Source of the DNA: Teredinibacter franksiae
GTDB lineage: Bacteria; Pseudomonadota; Gammaproteobacteria; Pseudomonadales; Cellvibrionaceae
Assembly (NCBI RefSeq): GCF_014218805.1
Contig: NZ_JACJUV010000003.1
Location: forward strand, 62,001-126,000
DNA: 64,000 nucleotides
Direction: 5' to 3'
Below the pieces are notes generated by a model. The model did no database searches. It had not been told where the DNA came from and saw nothing but the letters and a program-made list of their open reading frames with translations. Position 1 is the stretch's first letter; every line of letters starts with the position of its first letter. This document shows, piece after piece, positions 1 through 8,073 of this stretch. The position numbers and the translations under genes were made by a program.

Positions 1-732
1 GGTGATCAACGACCTAGACAAACCCGAAGCCCTCGCCCTTTAGCTCCCGCCTATTTTGTTGATGTGCCCCCAGTATCAAGCCATTTACTGGGGGAATTCA
101 CCGCCTCCTCCTTCGTTAGCACAATATTCATCTTTTTTTCACCATTCAGATCACACCCTGGGGTATACTTTCACCTGTGAAAACATCTCCTCTGAATTGG
201 GGTGTCTTCGCAAACATGATTTTTTGGGGGCCTATACGGCCCCCATTTTTTATATCCAAAAAAAACCCTACAAACGCCTTAATTTCTGTCAGAATTGAGC
301 AGCCACTTCTGTAAAAACCCCATAAAAGCCTCTAGTACTTTGTTTTTACAGTCTTTTCTTAAGCTAGAAACCTCCAGCCTTGGCAAAGCACTTTTTTTAC
401 CAGCGAAACCATTCATTACGCCAACCCAGCTATTCATCATACCAACCAAAGTATTACATCACTTTCACCGCCACTTCATTCACAAGTTATGAAAAAACAG
501 AAATTCGAAGTGGACACCGCCATTTCTTGATACAGGTCCGGTCTCGGTTTCTGCGCACGTTTTAAATGGTTACCGCATAAAAATAAGAAGAAATAGTAGC
601 TTTGTGGGCAGGACTGTGTGAAGTCGGCAAAACCAATTCATTGTCAATTTCCTGTGATCCGAGACCACAGAAGCCGTGCTTTGTCTATGTAACCTCTCAA
701 AAATTAAATCCAATAATAAATGGAAAGCTATC
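1..732. other. Upstream region of the GH9 gene, no convincing gene
   Basis: The first 43 bases end in a short open stretch with a TAG stop at 41-43 that could be the tail of a gene cut by the window edge, but it is too short to identify; another frame stays open to a TGA at 178-180. The short open frames between 56 and 565 have no recognisable protein character and no ribosome binding site. The only clear element is a hairpin with a T-run at 226-251. The rest is presumably the promoter region of the GH9 gene; no operator was recognised. Confidence 0.5.
226..251 (+). terminator. Rho-independent terminator
   Basis: A perfect 7-bp stem (GGGGGCC at 226-232, GGCCCCC at 238-244) with a 5-base loop is followed by A and six T. 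It probably ends transcription of a gene lying to the left of the window. Confidence 0.75.
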
Positions 733-3612
733 ATGCTAAAAAAAATTGTACTAACGGCTAGTGTTGCCGCCATGGCAATAGTTGGCGTACAAGCCCATGG
801 CCAGAACATTGCCTACGGCGAAGCGCTGCAAAAATCACTCTACTTTTATGAGGCGCAACAAGCAGGGCCTCTGCCGGAATGGAACCGGGTAGCTTGGCGC
901 AGCGACTCTATGCCTGATGATGGAGCAGATGCAGGGCTGAATTTACGTGGTGGCTGGTTTGATGCTGGCGATCACGTTAAATTTGGTTTCCCCATGGCCG
1001 CCACCGTTACCATGGTCGCTTGGGGCGGCGTTGACTTTGCGCAGGCTTATGAAGACGCAGGGCAAATGGATCACTTGCGCAACAATCTTCGCTTTGTGAA
1101 CGACTACTTTATTAATGCTCACCCCTCCGCAAACGAGCTCTACGGCCAAGTAGGCCTAGGCGGTCCAGATCACACCTTTTGGGGGCCGGCAGAAGTCGTT
1201 CATCACAAAATACCGGATTCCCGCGCGTCGTTAAAAATTGACCTGAACTGCCCCGGGCCAGACCTTGCGGCCGAAACTGCCGCAGCGATGGCATCCTCAT
1301 CAATGGTTTTTCAGGGCGCCGATTCAGCCTACGCGGCAACACTCATTTCTCACGCAAAGGAACTCTACTCGTTCGCAGAAGCTACAACGGGAAGCGACGG
1401 CAAAGACAACGCTTACTCCAATTGTATTACCGATGCTGGCAGCTTTTACAATTCCAGCAGTGGCCTGTATTGGGATGAAATGGCTTGGGGCGCACTTTGG
1501 CTGTGGCGTGCAACCGGTGACGAAAGCTACCTCGACAAGGCCAAGGGCTTCTACGCCCAAATGGGCGTTGAAAACCAGTCCAGCACACCTGTTTATACCT
1601 GGTCGCAAGGCTGGAACGATAAAGCCTACGGGGTGTATGTGCTGATGGCGGCTCTGGCAGGCGATGATGTGTACCACGCAGATGCTCAACGCTACTTAAA
1701 CCACTGGAGTGTTGGTTCCGGCAACAGAACCCCAGCAGGATTAATGGTAGTCGATACTTGGGGCGTAAACCGTTACGCCGCGAATGCCGCATTCCTTGCT
1801 TTGTACTATGCCGACCAATTGGGTCAAAACCACAGTTTGTACGGTCGTTATCACGACTTTGGCAAATACCAAATCGACCACATTTTGGGTGATAACCCCA
1901 GCAACCAAAGCTATATGGTGGGTTTCGGCACAAACTCCCCTGTTAACGTTCACCACCGCGGATCGCACGGCTCATGGGGTGACAGCATGTCTGTACCGGA
2001 GCAACAGCGACATATCCTCTACGGTGCAGTGGTTGGCGGTCCTAATGCCGATAGCGGTTATATAGAAGACCGAACCGATTATGTGCAAAACGAAGTAGCT
2101 ACCGACTACAACTCCGGTTTCACCAGCGCGGTAGCCGCCCTTTACGGGCTTTACGGCGGAGAACCTTTGTCAAACTTCCCTCCAGCGGAGCCTGAAACTG
2201 TTGAATATCTTGTTGGCGCAAAGGTTAATTCCTCCAGCAGTAAGTATGTGGAAATTAAGGCCGTAATCCAAAATCACAGCACCACGCCCGCACAGGGGCG
2301 CGACGACTTATACATGCGCTATTTTTATGATTTAAGTGAGGTGTTTGAAGCCGGGTATGACACGGACATTCTTAGCGTTAGCTCTGGTTATAGCCAAGCT
2401 TCAGGGCTTTCAGAGCTGCGGCAATGGCAGGGCGATATCTACTATGTGGAAATTCCCTTTTATAACGATATCATCTTCCCTGGCGGCCAGTCCGAACACC
2501 GCCGAGAGATTCAATTCCGCGTGGCTATTCCCGATAACATCAGCGACATCAATTGGGATGACAGCAACGATCCATCCTACGATGCCAGCTATATCGATGG
2601 CGATGCGAATGCAACCTATGGCGCAGATGCTCCCAAAATCCCCCTTTACGGCCCAGAAGGGTTGCTGTGGGGCGAAGAACCCAGCGGCGGATCATCCAGC
2701 TCACCCTCCAGTAGCTCCAGTAGTTCCAGTTCTTCTAGTAGTTCCAGTTCTTCTAGTAGTTTAAGCTCTAGTAGTTCAAGCAGCTCTAGCTCTTCCAGTA
2801 GCAGTTCATCCTCATCAAGCTCATCATCAAGTAGCTCAAGTACTGGCATTGGTGAGTGTGTCGACGTAAATGTGTACCCTAACTGGACAGCGAAAGACTG
2901 GGCCGGCGGTGCGTACAACCACGCTGAAGGCGGCGACCAGATGGTGTATGAAAACACGCTGTATCAAGCTAACTGGTACACTAACAGTGTTCCTGGCAGT
3001 GATGGTACTTGGTCAAATTTGGGCTCTTGTGAATTCATATCTAGCTCTTCCAGTTCCAGCAGCACATCTTCCAGTAGCTCTAGCTCTTCCAGCTCCAGCA
3101 GCTCATCTTCCAGTAGCTCTAGCTCTTCCAGCTCCAGCAGCTCATCTTCCAGTAGCTCTAGCTCTTCCAGTTCCAGCAGCTCATCTTCCAGTAGCTCTAG
3201 CTCTTCCAGCTCCAGCAGCTCATCTTCTAGTAGCTCTAGCTCTTCCAGTTCAAGCAGCTCATCTTCCAGTAGCTCTAGCTCTTCCAGTTCAAGCAGCTCA
3301 TCTAGCTCTGAAAACAGCGGAGCAAGCTGTGTGTACTCCGTATCCAACAGCTGGGGGGCGGGTTTTACCGGCGCAATTACCATAACCAATGATAGCGCCA
3401 GTGCGATTAACGGCTGGGAAGTTTCTTGGGGCTACAGCGGAAACACCCAGGTAACCAACCTATGGAATGCTGTTTTATCAGGTAGCAACCCCTACAGCGC
3501 AAGCGATATGGGTTGGAACGCCACTATTGCTCCGGGCCAGTCGATATCGTTCGGATTCCAGGGGGCCGGAGCTGCAGAGGTTCCAATGGTTACAGGTGAT
3601 ATTTGCCGATAG
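733..3612 (+). CDS. Secreted GH9 cellulase with CBM3c-like, CBM5/12-like and CBM2 modules
   Basis: Predicted endo- or processive beta-1,4-glucanase, 959 residues. The ATG at 733 is preferred to an in-frame ATG at 676 because it has GGAAAG just upstream and begins a standard signal peptide (MLKKIVLTASVAAMAIVGVQA). The GH9 catalytic domain (about 25-480) has the DAGD motif (Asp77, Asp80), the HHRGSHG histidine motif (from His407) and the C-terminal NEVATDYNSGF motif with the catalytic acid Glu454. Residues about 490-650 resemble a CBM3c module (RYFYDLSEV, FPGGQSEHRREIQF), the arrangement of theme-B GH9 enzymes, where CBM3c helps processivity. Then follow a polyserine linker (654-703), a CBM5/12-like module (707-767), a second linker (770-859) and a C-terminal CBM2 with a Cys pair (865-959). 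Its CBM5-like module is almost identical to the one in the GH6 gene downstream. The catalytic family is certain; endo versus processive action is inferred. Confidence 0.96.
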   Translation: MLKKIVLTASVAAMAIVGVQAHGQNIAYGEALQKSLYFYEAQQAGPLPEWNRVAWRSDSMPDDGADAGLNLRGGWFDAGDHVKFGFPMAATVTMVAWGGVDFAQAYEDAGQMDHLRNNLRFVNDYFINAHPSANELYGQVGLGGPDHTFWGPAEVVHHKIPDSRASLKIDLNCPGPDLAAETAAAMASSSMVFQGADSAYAATLISHAKELYSFAEATTGSDGKDNAYSNCITDAGSFYNSSSGLYWDEMAWGALWLWRATGDESYLDKAKGFYAQMGVENQSSTPVYTWSQGWNDKAYGVYVLMAALAGDDVYHADAQRYLNHWSVGSGNRTPAGLMVVDTWGVNRYAANAAFLALYYADQLGQNHSLYGRYHDFGKYQIDHILGDNPSNQSYMVGFGTNSPVNVHHRGSHGSWGDSMSVPEQQRHILYGAVVGGPNADSGYIEDRTDYVQNEVATDYNSGFTSAVAALYGLYGGEPLSNFPPAEPETVEYLVGAKVNSSSSKYVEIKAVIQNHSTTPAQGRDDLYMRYFYDLSEVFEAGYDTDILSVSSGYSQASGLSELRQWQGDIYYVEIPFYNDIIFPGGQSEHRREIQFRVAIPDNISDINWDDSNDPSYDASYIDGDANATYGADAPKIPLYGPEGLLWGEEPSGGSSSSPSSSSSSSSSSSSSSSSSSLSSSSSSSSSSSSSSSSSSSSSSSSSSTGIGECVDVNVYPNWTAKDWAGGAYNHAEGGDQMVYENTLYQANWYTNSVPGSDGTWSNLGSCEFISSSSSSSSTSSSSSSSSSSSSSSSSSSSSSSSSSSSSSSSSSSSSSSSSSSSSSSSSSSSSSSSSSSSSSSSSSSSSSSSSSSSSSSSSSENSGASCVYSVSNSWGAGFTGAITITNDSASAINGWEVSWGYSGNTQVTNLWNAVLSGSNPYSASDMGWNATIAPGQSISFGFQGAGAAEVPMVTGDICR
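3064..3297 (+). repeat. 39-bp tandem repeat, six copies, coding polyserine
   Basis: The second linker of the GH9 gene is built from six consecutive 39-bp (13-codon) units starting at 3064, 3103, 3142, 3181, 3220 and 3259. Units differ by only a few bases, mostly synonymous TCN/AGY changes; the first codon of copy 1 is ACA (Thr) instead of TCA. The unit length keeps the frame, so copy-number changes would only alter linker length. Confidence 0.9.
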
Positions 3613-3717
3613 GCGTCTAGTTTAAATAGACGCCAATACAACGGGTTCCTTTAGCACCTCCAGAATCCCGTAACCATGAAGTAAAAAGTCTGACAGAATT
3701 GCTGTCAGACTTTTTAC
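3612..3717 (+). terminator. Two hairpins ending the GH9 transcript
   Basis: A stem GGCGTCTA/TAGACGCC (3612-3619, 3627-3634) starts at the stop codon. A second, perfect 16-bp inverted repeat (3681-3696 with 3702-3717, 5-base loop) ends in TTTTTAC and has the mirror A-run on its left arm, so it can act as a terminator on either strand. Confidence 0.85.
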
Positions 3718-4296
3718 TACTGAAACACAGATGATTCTGTTTAACCGCTAAAATAGGAACTTGTTAACATTTTGCACGCCGAGCTTTAGTTCTGGCATCA
3801 AAAAGCGCCCACTCCAATGTCGCCCACTAATTCAGCTTTGCAATATGAAACGGGGTATTAAATTTCTTTTTATAATATCCAGTGCACAAAAAACCATACC
3901 TTTTTCCCAAGTTTGTATATTTGGCCCAACAATCTGTACACCCCCACAGCCATTTCAGTTACCATGGCCAAAGCCCTGCGGATAGGAGCCGAAGAATAAT
4001 AAGTAAGACGGCTTTTTGTAATCGCAAATGTGTTTTTGTGTTTAAAGACACATTGTTACCTACGGGGCCCCAAACGTTTACACATAATAAAAACGCAAAC
4101 GTTTTGGGAACAGTAAAAATTATAATTTCTATCGTTGGTGAACCTCGCCCATAAGGCTATTTCACCCAGCCGGTTGTGCATAAGTGTATCCATCTTTTGT
4201 CTTCCCACCGGCATAGAGCACGCCCTACTCGATTAATATTTATGGGCATCATGTTTTGCGAGCTAGTTTTATTCGACACCCCCTAGAGGACGAAAA
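3718..4296 (+). promoter_or_regulatory. Control region upstream of the GH6 cellulase
   Basis: This 580-base gap has no convincing gene; small open frames at 3761-3985 and 3882-4154 lack ribosome binding sites and recognisable sequence. It contains the paired AAACGTTT motifs described separately and presumably the GH6 promoter. An AGAGGA ribosome binding site lies at 4285-4290, six bases before the ATG. Confidence 0.55.
4072..4104. promoter_or_regulatory. Paired AAACGTTT palindromes, candidate operator
   Basis: Two copies of the 8-bp palindrome AAACGTTT (4072-4079 and 4097-4104) lie 25 bp apart, centre to centre. The outer flanks are also related by dyad symmetry (CCCC before the first, TGGG after the second). 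LacI- and related family repressors bind short A/T-flanked palindromes with a central CG, so a sugar-responsive repressor site for the GH6 gene is plausible. The regulator is not visible in the window. Confidence 0.4.
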
Positions 4297-6447
4297 ATGA
4301 AAATAAACAAAATGTTTAAAAACTTGCGCCTAGCTAGCGCTGCGATGGCGGTATTTTTATCGCCTGCAGCCTTCGCGCAACTTACCTGTGAAGTAACGGG
4401 CCTTAACCAGTGGAACTCTGGCTATCAGGCTGACGTAACCGTAACTAACAACGGAAGCTCCGCTTCTTCTGACTGGACAATCGACGTCACTTTTGACGCC
4501 GACGCCGGCTTCAGCGCTGGCTGGAATGCTAACTACTCATCTTCCGGTAACACAGTAACGGCAAGCAACATTAGCTGGAACGGTAACCTGAATGCAGGTG
4601 GTTCCACCTCCGTAGGCTTCCAAGGTACTTCCAACGGAAACCTAAGCGTTAGCAGTTGTAGCGTTCGCGGTTCAACCTCCAGCAGCTCAAGCTCTTCTAG
4701 TAGCAGCTCTTCCAGCAGCTCAAGCTCCTCTTCAAGCAGCAGCAGTTCAAGCTCTTCTTCAAGTAGTAGCTCTTCCAGCAGCTCAAGCTCTTCTTCAAGT
4801 ATTAGCTCTTCCAGCAGCTCAAGCTCTTCTTCCAGCAGCACTGGAACTGGCAGCTGTGCTGGCGTGAATGTATACCCTAACTGGACAGCGAAAGACTGGG
4901 CCGGCGGTGCATACAACCATGCCGAAGGCGGAGACCAGATGGTTTACGACAACACGCTCTATCAAGCCAACTGGTACACCAACAGTGTTCCTGGCAGCGA
5001 TGGCACTTGGTCTAACCTAGGTTCGTGTGATTCGACGTCCAGCTCTAGCTCTTCTTCAAGTAGCTCTAGCAGCTCCAGCTCTTCCTCTAGCAGCTCCAGC
5101 TCTTCAAGTTCTTCTAGCATCTCTAGCTCTTCTTCAAGCAGCTCTAGTTCTTCCAGCAGCTCTAGCTCTAGCAGCTCGTCTTCCAGCACTCCTGACATCG
5201 ACCGTGTAGATAACCCGTTCGTAGGTGCCAAGTGGTACGTAGACCCCGTATGGTCTGACAAGGCTTCTGGTGAGCCTGGTGGTTCTTCCATTGCCGGTGA
5301 AGCAACTTTCGTATGGATGGACCGCATTGGAGCAATTGCTGGCCCAGCCGATGGCGACGGTCTTGGCTTGCGCGGTCACCTAGATGAAGCGTTAGCTCAA
5401 AATGCCAACCTATTCGAATTCGTTGTTTACGACCTGCCTAACCGTGACTGTGCGGCCTTGGCTTCCAACGGTGAACTGCGTATTTCTGAAGGTGGCTTTG
5501 AAATCTACCAAACTCAGTACATCGACGAAATCGTGTCTATTCTAAGCGATCCTGCTTACGCTGCATTGCGTATTGCAGCGGTTATCGAAGTTGACTCACT
5601 GCCTAACCTGATCACCAACCTAGACGAGCCTGACTGTCAGGAAGCTTCCGGTGCAGGCGGTTATGTTGACGGTATTCGTTATGCGCTGCAGCAGCTCGGA
5701 ACTCTAGACAATGTGTACTCCTATGTTGACATCGCTCACTCTGGCTGGTTGGGTTGGTCAGACAACTTCACTGCTGGTGCTGCCCTTATCGGCGATGCGG
5801 TTTCCAACCTTGGCAATGGGATTAACCCAATTGCGGGCTTCGTATCCAACTCGGCTAACTACACTCCAGTTGAAGAACCTTTCATCAGCGACGTAAACCT
5901 TCAGGTAGGCGGCCTTCCTCTTCGTTCGGCCGACTTCTATGAGTGGAACATGTATGCTGATGAGCTGAGCTTCGTAACTGACTGGCGTAACGCGATGGTT
6001 TCACGTGGTTTGCCTAGTAACATCGGCATGCTGATTGATACTGCCCGGAATGGATGGGGTGGTTCCGACCGTCCTACTCAGGCGTCTACCAGTAGCGATC
6101 TAAACACCTATGTTAACGAATCCCGCATCGACCGCCGTGAGCACCGTGGTAACTGGTGTAACCAGGCCGGTGGTGTTGGCTACCGCCCTCAGGCTGCTCC
6201 ACACGCAGGTATTGACGCTTATGTTTGGGTTAAGCCTCAGGGCGAGTCTGACGGAGTTTCCGATCCCAATTTCGAGATCGATCCTAACGACCCCAACAAG
6301 CAGCACGACCCAATGTGTGATCCAAATGCAGATAACCGTTACGACAGCACCTACGGTACTGGCGCAATGGACAACGCACCACACGCTGGTCGCTGGTTCC
6401 CAGAAGCCTTCCAGGTATTAGTGGAAAAAGCTTATCCTGCTCTGTAA
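4297..6447 (+). CDS. Secreted GH6 cellulase with CBM2 and CBM5/12-like modules
   Basis: A 716-residue secreted beta-1,4-glucanase of family GH6 (inverting; cellobiohydrolase or endoglucanase). The signal peptide ends at AFA-27/Gln28. Order: CBM2 (29-125), polyserine linker with an occasional Ile, CBM5/12-like module (about 187-247), second polyserine linker, GH6 domain (about 306-716). The GH6 signature YDLPNRDCAALASNGE carries Asp379, and EVDSLPN carries Asp433, corresponding to the two central acids of the family. HSGWLGW and WVKPQGESDG (Glu650, Asp652) are also present. The module order is the mirror of the GH9 protein upstream, with catalytic domain last and CBM2 first. Both genes are on the same strand but separated by terminators and a long control region, so they are probably separate transcription units. 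Exo versus endo action cannot be decided without loop modelling. Confidence 0.96.
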   Translation: MKINKMFKNLRLASAAMAVFLSPAAFAQLTCEVTGLNQWNSGYQADVTVTNNGSSASSDWTIDVTFDADAGFSAGWNANYSSSGNTVTASNISWNGNLNAGGSTSVGFQGTSNGNLSVSSCSVRGSTSSSSSSSSSSSSSSSSSSSSSSSSSSSSSSSSSSSSSSSSSISSSSSSSSSSSSTGTGSCAGVNVYPNWTAKDWAGGAYNHAEGGDQMVYDNTLYQANWYTNSVPGSDGTWSNLGSCDSTSSSSSSSSSSSSSSSSSSSSSSSSSSSISSSSSSSSSSSSSSSSSSSSSSTPDIDRVDNPFVGAKWYVDPVWSDKASGEPGGSSIAGEATFVWMDRIGAIAGPADGDGLGLRGHLDEALAQNANLFEFVVYDLPNRDCAALASNGELRISEGGFEIYQTQYIDEIVSILSDPAYAALRIAAVIEVDSLPNLITNLDEPDCQEASGAGGYVDGIRYALQQLGTLDNVYSYVDIAHSGWLGWSDNFTAGAALIGDAVSNLGNGINPIAGFVSNSANYTPVEEPFISDVNLQVGGLPLRSADFYEWNMYADELSFVTDWRNAMVSRGLPSNIGMLIDTARNGWGGSDRPTQASTSSDLNTYVNESRIDRREHRGNWCNQAGGVGYRPQAAPHAGIDAYVWVKPQGESDGVSDPNFEIDPNDPNKQHDPMCDPNADNRYDSTYGTGAMDNAPHAGRWFPEAFQVLVEKAYPAL

Positions 6448-6459
6448 TGCGTAAGTGTC

Positions 6460-6525
6460 GCCCTTCTGCAATCGTAGAAGGGCACTCATAACAAACCGCG
6501 GCCTGATCGGTCGCGGTTTTCTTTT
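6460..6525 (+). terminator. Hairpin plus terminator after the GH6 gene
   Basis: A stem GCCCTTCT/AGAAGGGC (6460-6467, 6476-6483) is followed by a second hairpin AAACCGCG/CGCGGTTT (6493-6500, 6512-6519) that runs into TTTTCTTTT, a typical Rho-independent terminator. Confidence 0.85.
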
Positions 6526-6591
6526 ATGCGGGAAAGAAAATTCTTACCATAACCTTCAAGACGTCATACTCCAAAAACCCCATTACTGATA

Positions 6592-6607
6592 TTATTAGAG
6601 GTGCCCT
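6592..6607. repeat. Solo end of the AGGGCA intergenic element
   Basis: The 16-base string TTATTAGAGGTGCCCT matches the inverted end of the intergenic element seen complete at 43850-43978. No second end is visible nearby. It lies just upstream of the beta-propeller lipoprotein gene. Confidence 0.4.
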
Positions 6608-6654
6608 TAAGGCGTATAAAAATTCCAACAAAGACGGAAAGGTAATCCATAAAA

Positions 6655-7851
6655 ATGACACGTCTAAATTTCCCACACTGCAACTTTAAAGCACTTACTC
6701 GTTTTAGCTCTATCTCTTACTTTTTTTTATCCTTACTTGGCTTCCAGCTGCTTAGCGCGTGCTCGACCGAACAGCCTCAAATAGAAGCTGACGCTTCTTT
6801 ACACTTTTTGGTTAAAACCATTGGGCCCTCCGTCAATATTCGCAGCCTAACGGCAGACGGTGAATTACTGGCGATTACGGACGACGATCGCTGGCGAGAT
6901 TTGGACGCAAGCTATGCGCCCAACGGTGACCTAGTCTTTTTGTCTAACCGAAAAAAAAATCATAAAATCACGCTAAAAAAACACAAAGAAACCTACGATT
7001 TGTTTCGCATAAAAGCCGGACAAACCGATATAGAACAACTCACCCAGCAGGAAGGAACAGAGCTAGCCCCTCAATACAGCCCCAATGGCGAATGGATTTC
7101 ATACATACTAAAAGAAAAACAACACAATACTTTTATGTTAATGCCCGCAAATGGCGATAAAAGAAAGCACCTGTTATCAAACAAAGTGGTCTCCAATTAC
7201 AATTGGGCTCCAGACAGCGAAAGTATTTATGTTGCGCACTACTCCGATACTGCGGCCTATGTTAGCCAAATCGACCTTGCCTCAGGGCAAGTAGCTCACC
7301 TTATCGAGTCGGCATTAACTAAACCTACGCCCGACTACGCTCCGAGTGACCAAGACCCCGTAATGAAGCGTTTTGACTATCTGAAAGTTTCCCCTGATGG
7401 TGAACAACTCGCCTATATTCGCAACCCGTTCCACCAAGGCATTAGACAGTTACGGGTACTGAACCTTAAAACCGGGATTGATACATTGGTATCCAAAGAT
7501 AATACTCACGCTCAAGATGGTGTAAGCTGGTCCACAGACAGCCGCGAACTACTTTTTTCTGCCCTCGTAGACTACAGGTTTTACTATGATGAAAAGGCTC
7601 AGCGCAAAGTATATGAGGGCGGCATGCATATATTCAAAGCAACACCAAAAGGCGAAGCACGGCAAATTACCCTGGGCGACCATTTATTTAGGCTACCTAC
7701 GTTCTCCCCCGACAACACCCGCATCGCTTACTTCTATTCAGACTTTCTAGCGGCAAGAGAGTATTCTTTGAAAACTATGAATGCCGACGGCTCTAAGACA
7801 GAAACGCTTGCAGAGAAAATATCGCCCGCTTCGGGACTATCGTGGAATTAA
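6655..7851 (+). CDS. TolB-like beta-propeller lipoprotein
   Basis: A 398-residue predicted outer-membrane or periplasmic lipoprotein. The N-terminus has a hydrophobic segment and lipobox LLSAC with the lipidated Cys36. The rest holds repeated PD40/WD40-like blades recognisable by the S-P-N/D-G-x-x-I/L-x-Y/F pattern (YAPNGDLVFLS, YSPNGEWISYI, VSPDGEQLAYI, FSPDNTRIAYF), as in TolB and in the propeller of S9 peptidases. No hydrolase domain follows, so it is not a truncated S9 enzyme. Role is unknown; binding of a protein or carbohydrate partner at the cell surface is a guess. It converges on the TonB receptor operon, with a shared bidirectional terminator. Confidence 0.8.
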   Translation: MTRLNFPHCNFKALTRFSSISYFFLSLLGFQLLSACSTEQPQIEADASLHFLVKTIGPSVNIRSLTADGELLAITDDDRWRDLDASYAPNGDLVFLSNRKKNHKITLKKHKETYDLFRIKAGQTDIEQLTQQEGTELAPQYSPNGEWISYILKEKQHNTFMLMPANGDKRKHLLSNKVVSNYNWAPDSESIYVAHYSDTAAYVSQIDLASGQVAHLIESALTKPTPDYAPSDQDPVMKRFDYLKVSPDGEQLAYIRNPFHQGIRQLRVLNLKTGIDTLVSKDNTHAQDGVSWSTDSRELLFSALVDYRFYYDEKAQRKVYEGGMHIFKATPKGEARQITLGDHLFRLPTFSPDNTRIAYFYSDFLAAREYSLKTMNADGSKTETLAEKISPASGLSWN

Positions 7852-7886
7852 CAACGAAATAATGGCAACTACCGAAATCGACCTGT

Positions 7887-8016
7887 AGTTCACCTCTAAC
7901 AATTGGCTTTTGCCTCTGCACGCCATAGCACAAGAGGGCTGCACAGCAGGCCAACGCCGCAATAAGGCTTTCCAGACCTCGCCCTCCGGGGTTGTTGCCC
8001 TGCATAGAAGTGCCCT
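7887..8016. repeat. Dispersed intergenic element, copy D (about 130 bp)
   Basis: Homologous along its length to copy C at 43850-43978: shared blocks include CCTCTGC near the left end, GCAATAA-G-TTTC-AGACC-CGCCCT in the middle and AGAAGTGCCCT at the right end, with nearly the same spacing. The left end is degenerate. It lies between two convergent genes. Confidence 0.65.
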
Positions 8017-8029
8017 GCATATCAAAACA

Positions 8030-8058
8030 AAAAAGGCCGCTCACTAAGCGGCCTTTTT
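8030..8058. terminator. Bidirectional terminator
   Basis: A 12-bp perfect stem (8030-8041 with 8047-8058; core AGGCCGCT/AGCGGCCT) with A-run on the left and T-run on the right separates the convergent lipoprotein and TonB-receptor genes and can serve both. Confidence 0.9.
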
Positions 8059-8073
8059 ATATTTCTGCGCACA

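Noticed and set aside
2646..3389. Long minus-strand open frames rich in Glu and Leu opposite the polyserine linkers (also 4533-4916 and 4962-5327)
   Set aside because: They are the antisense reading of repetitive Ser codons (AGC/TCC), with no start signals; the sense frames encode clear cellulases.
3761..4154. Two small genes upstream of the GH6 cellulase
   Set aside because: No ribosome binding sites, no recognisable features, and they overlap a likely control region.
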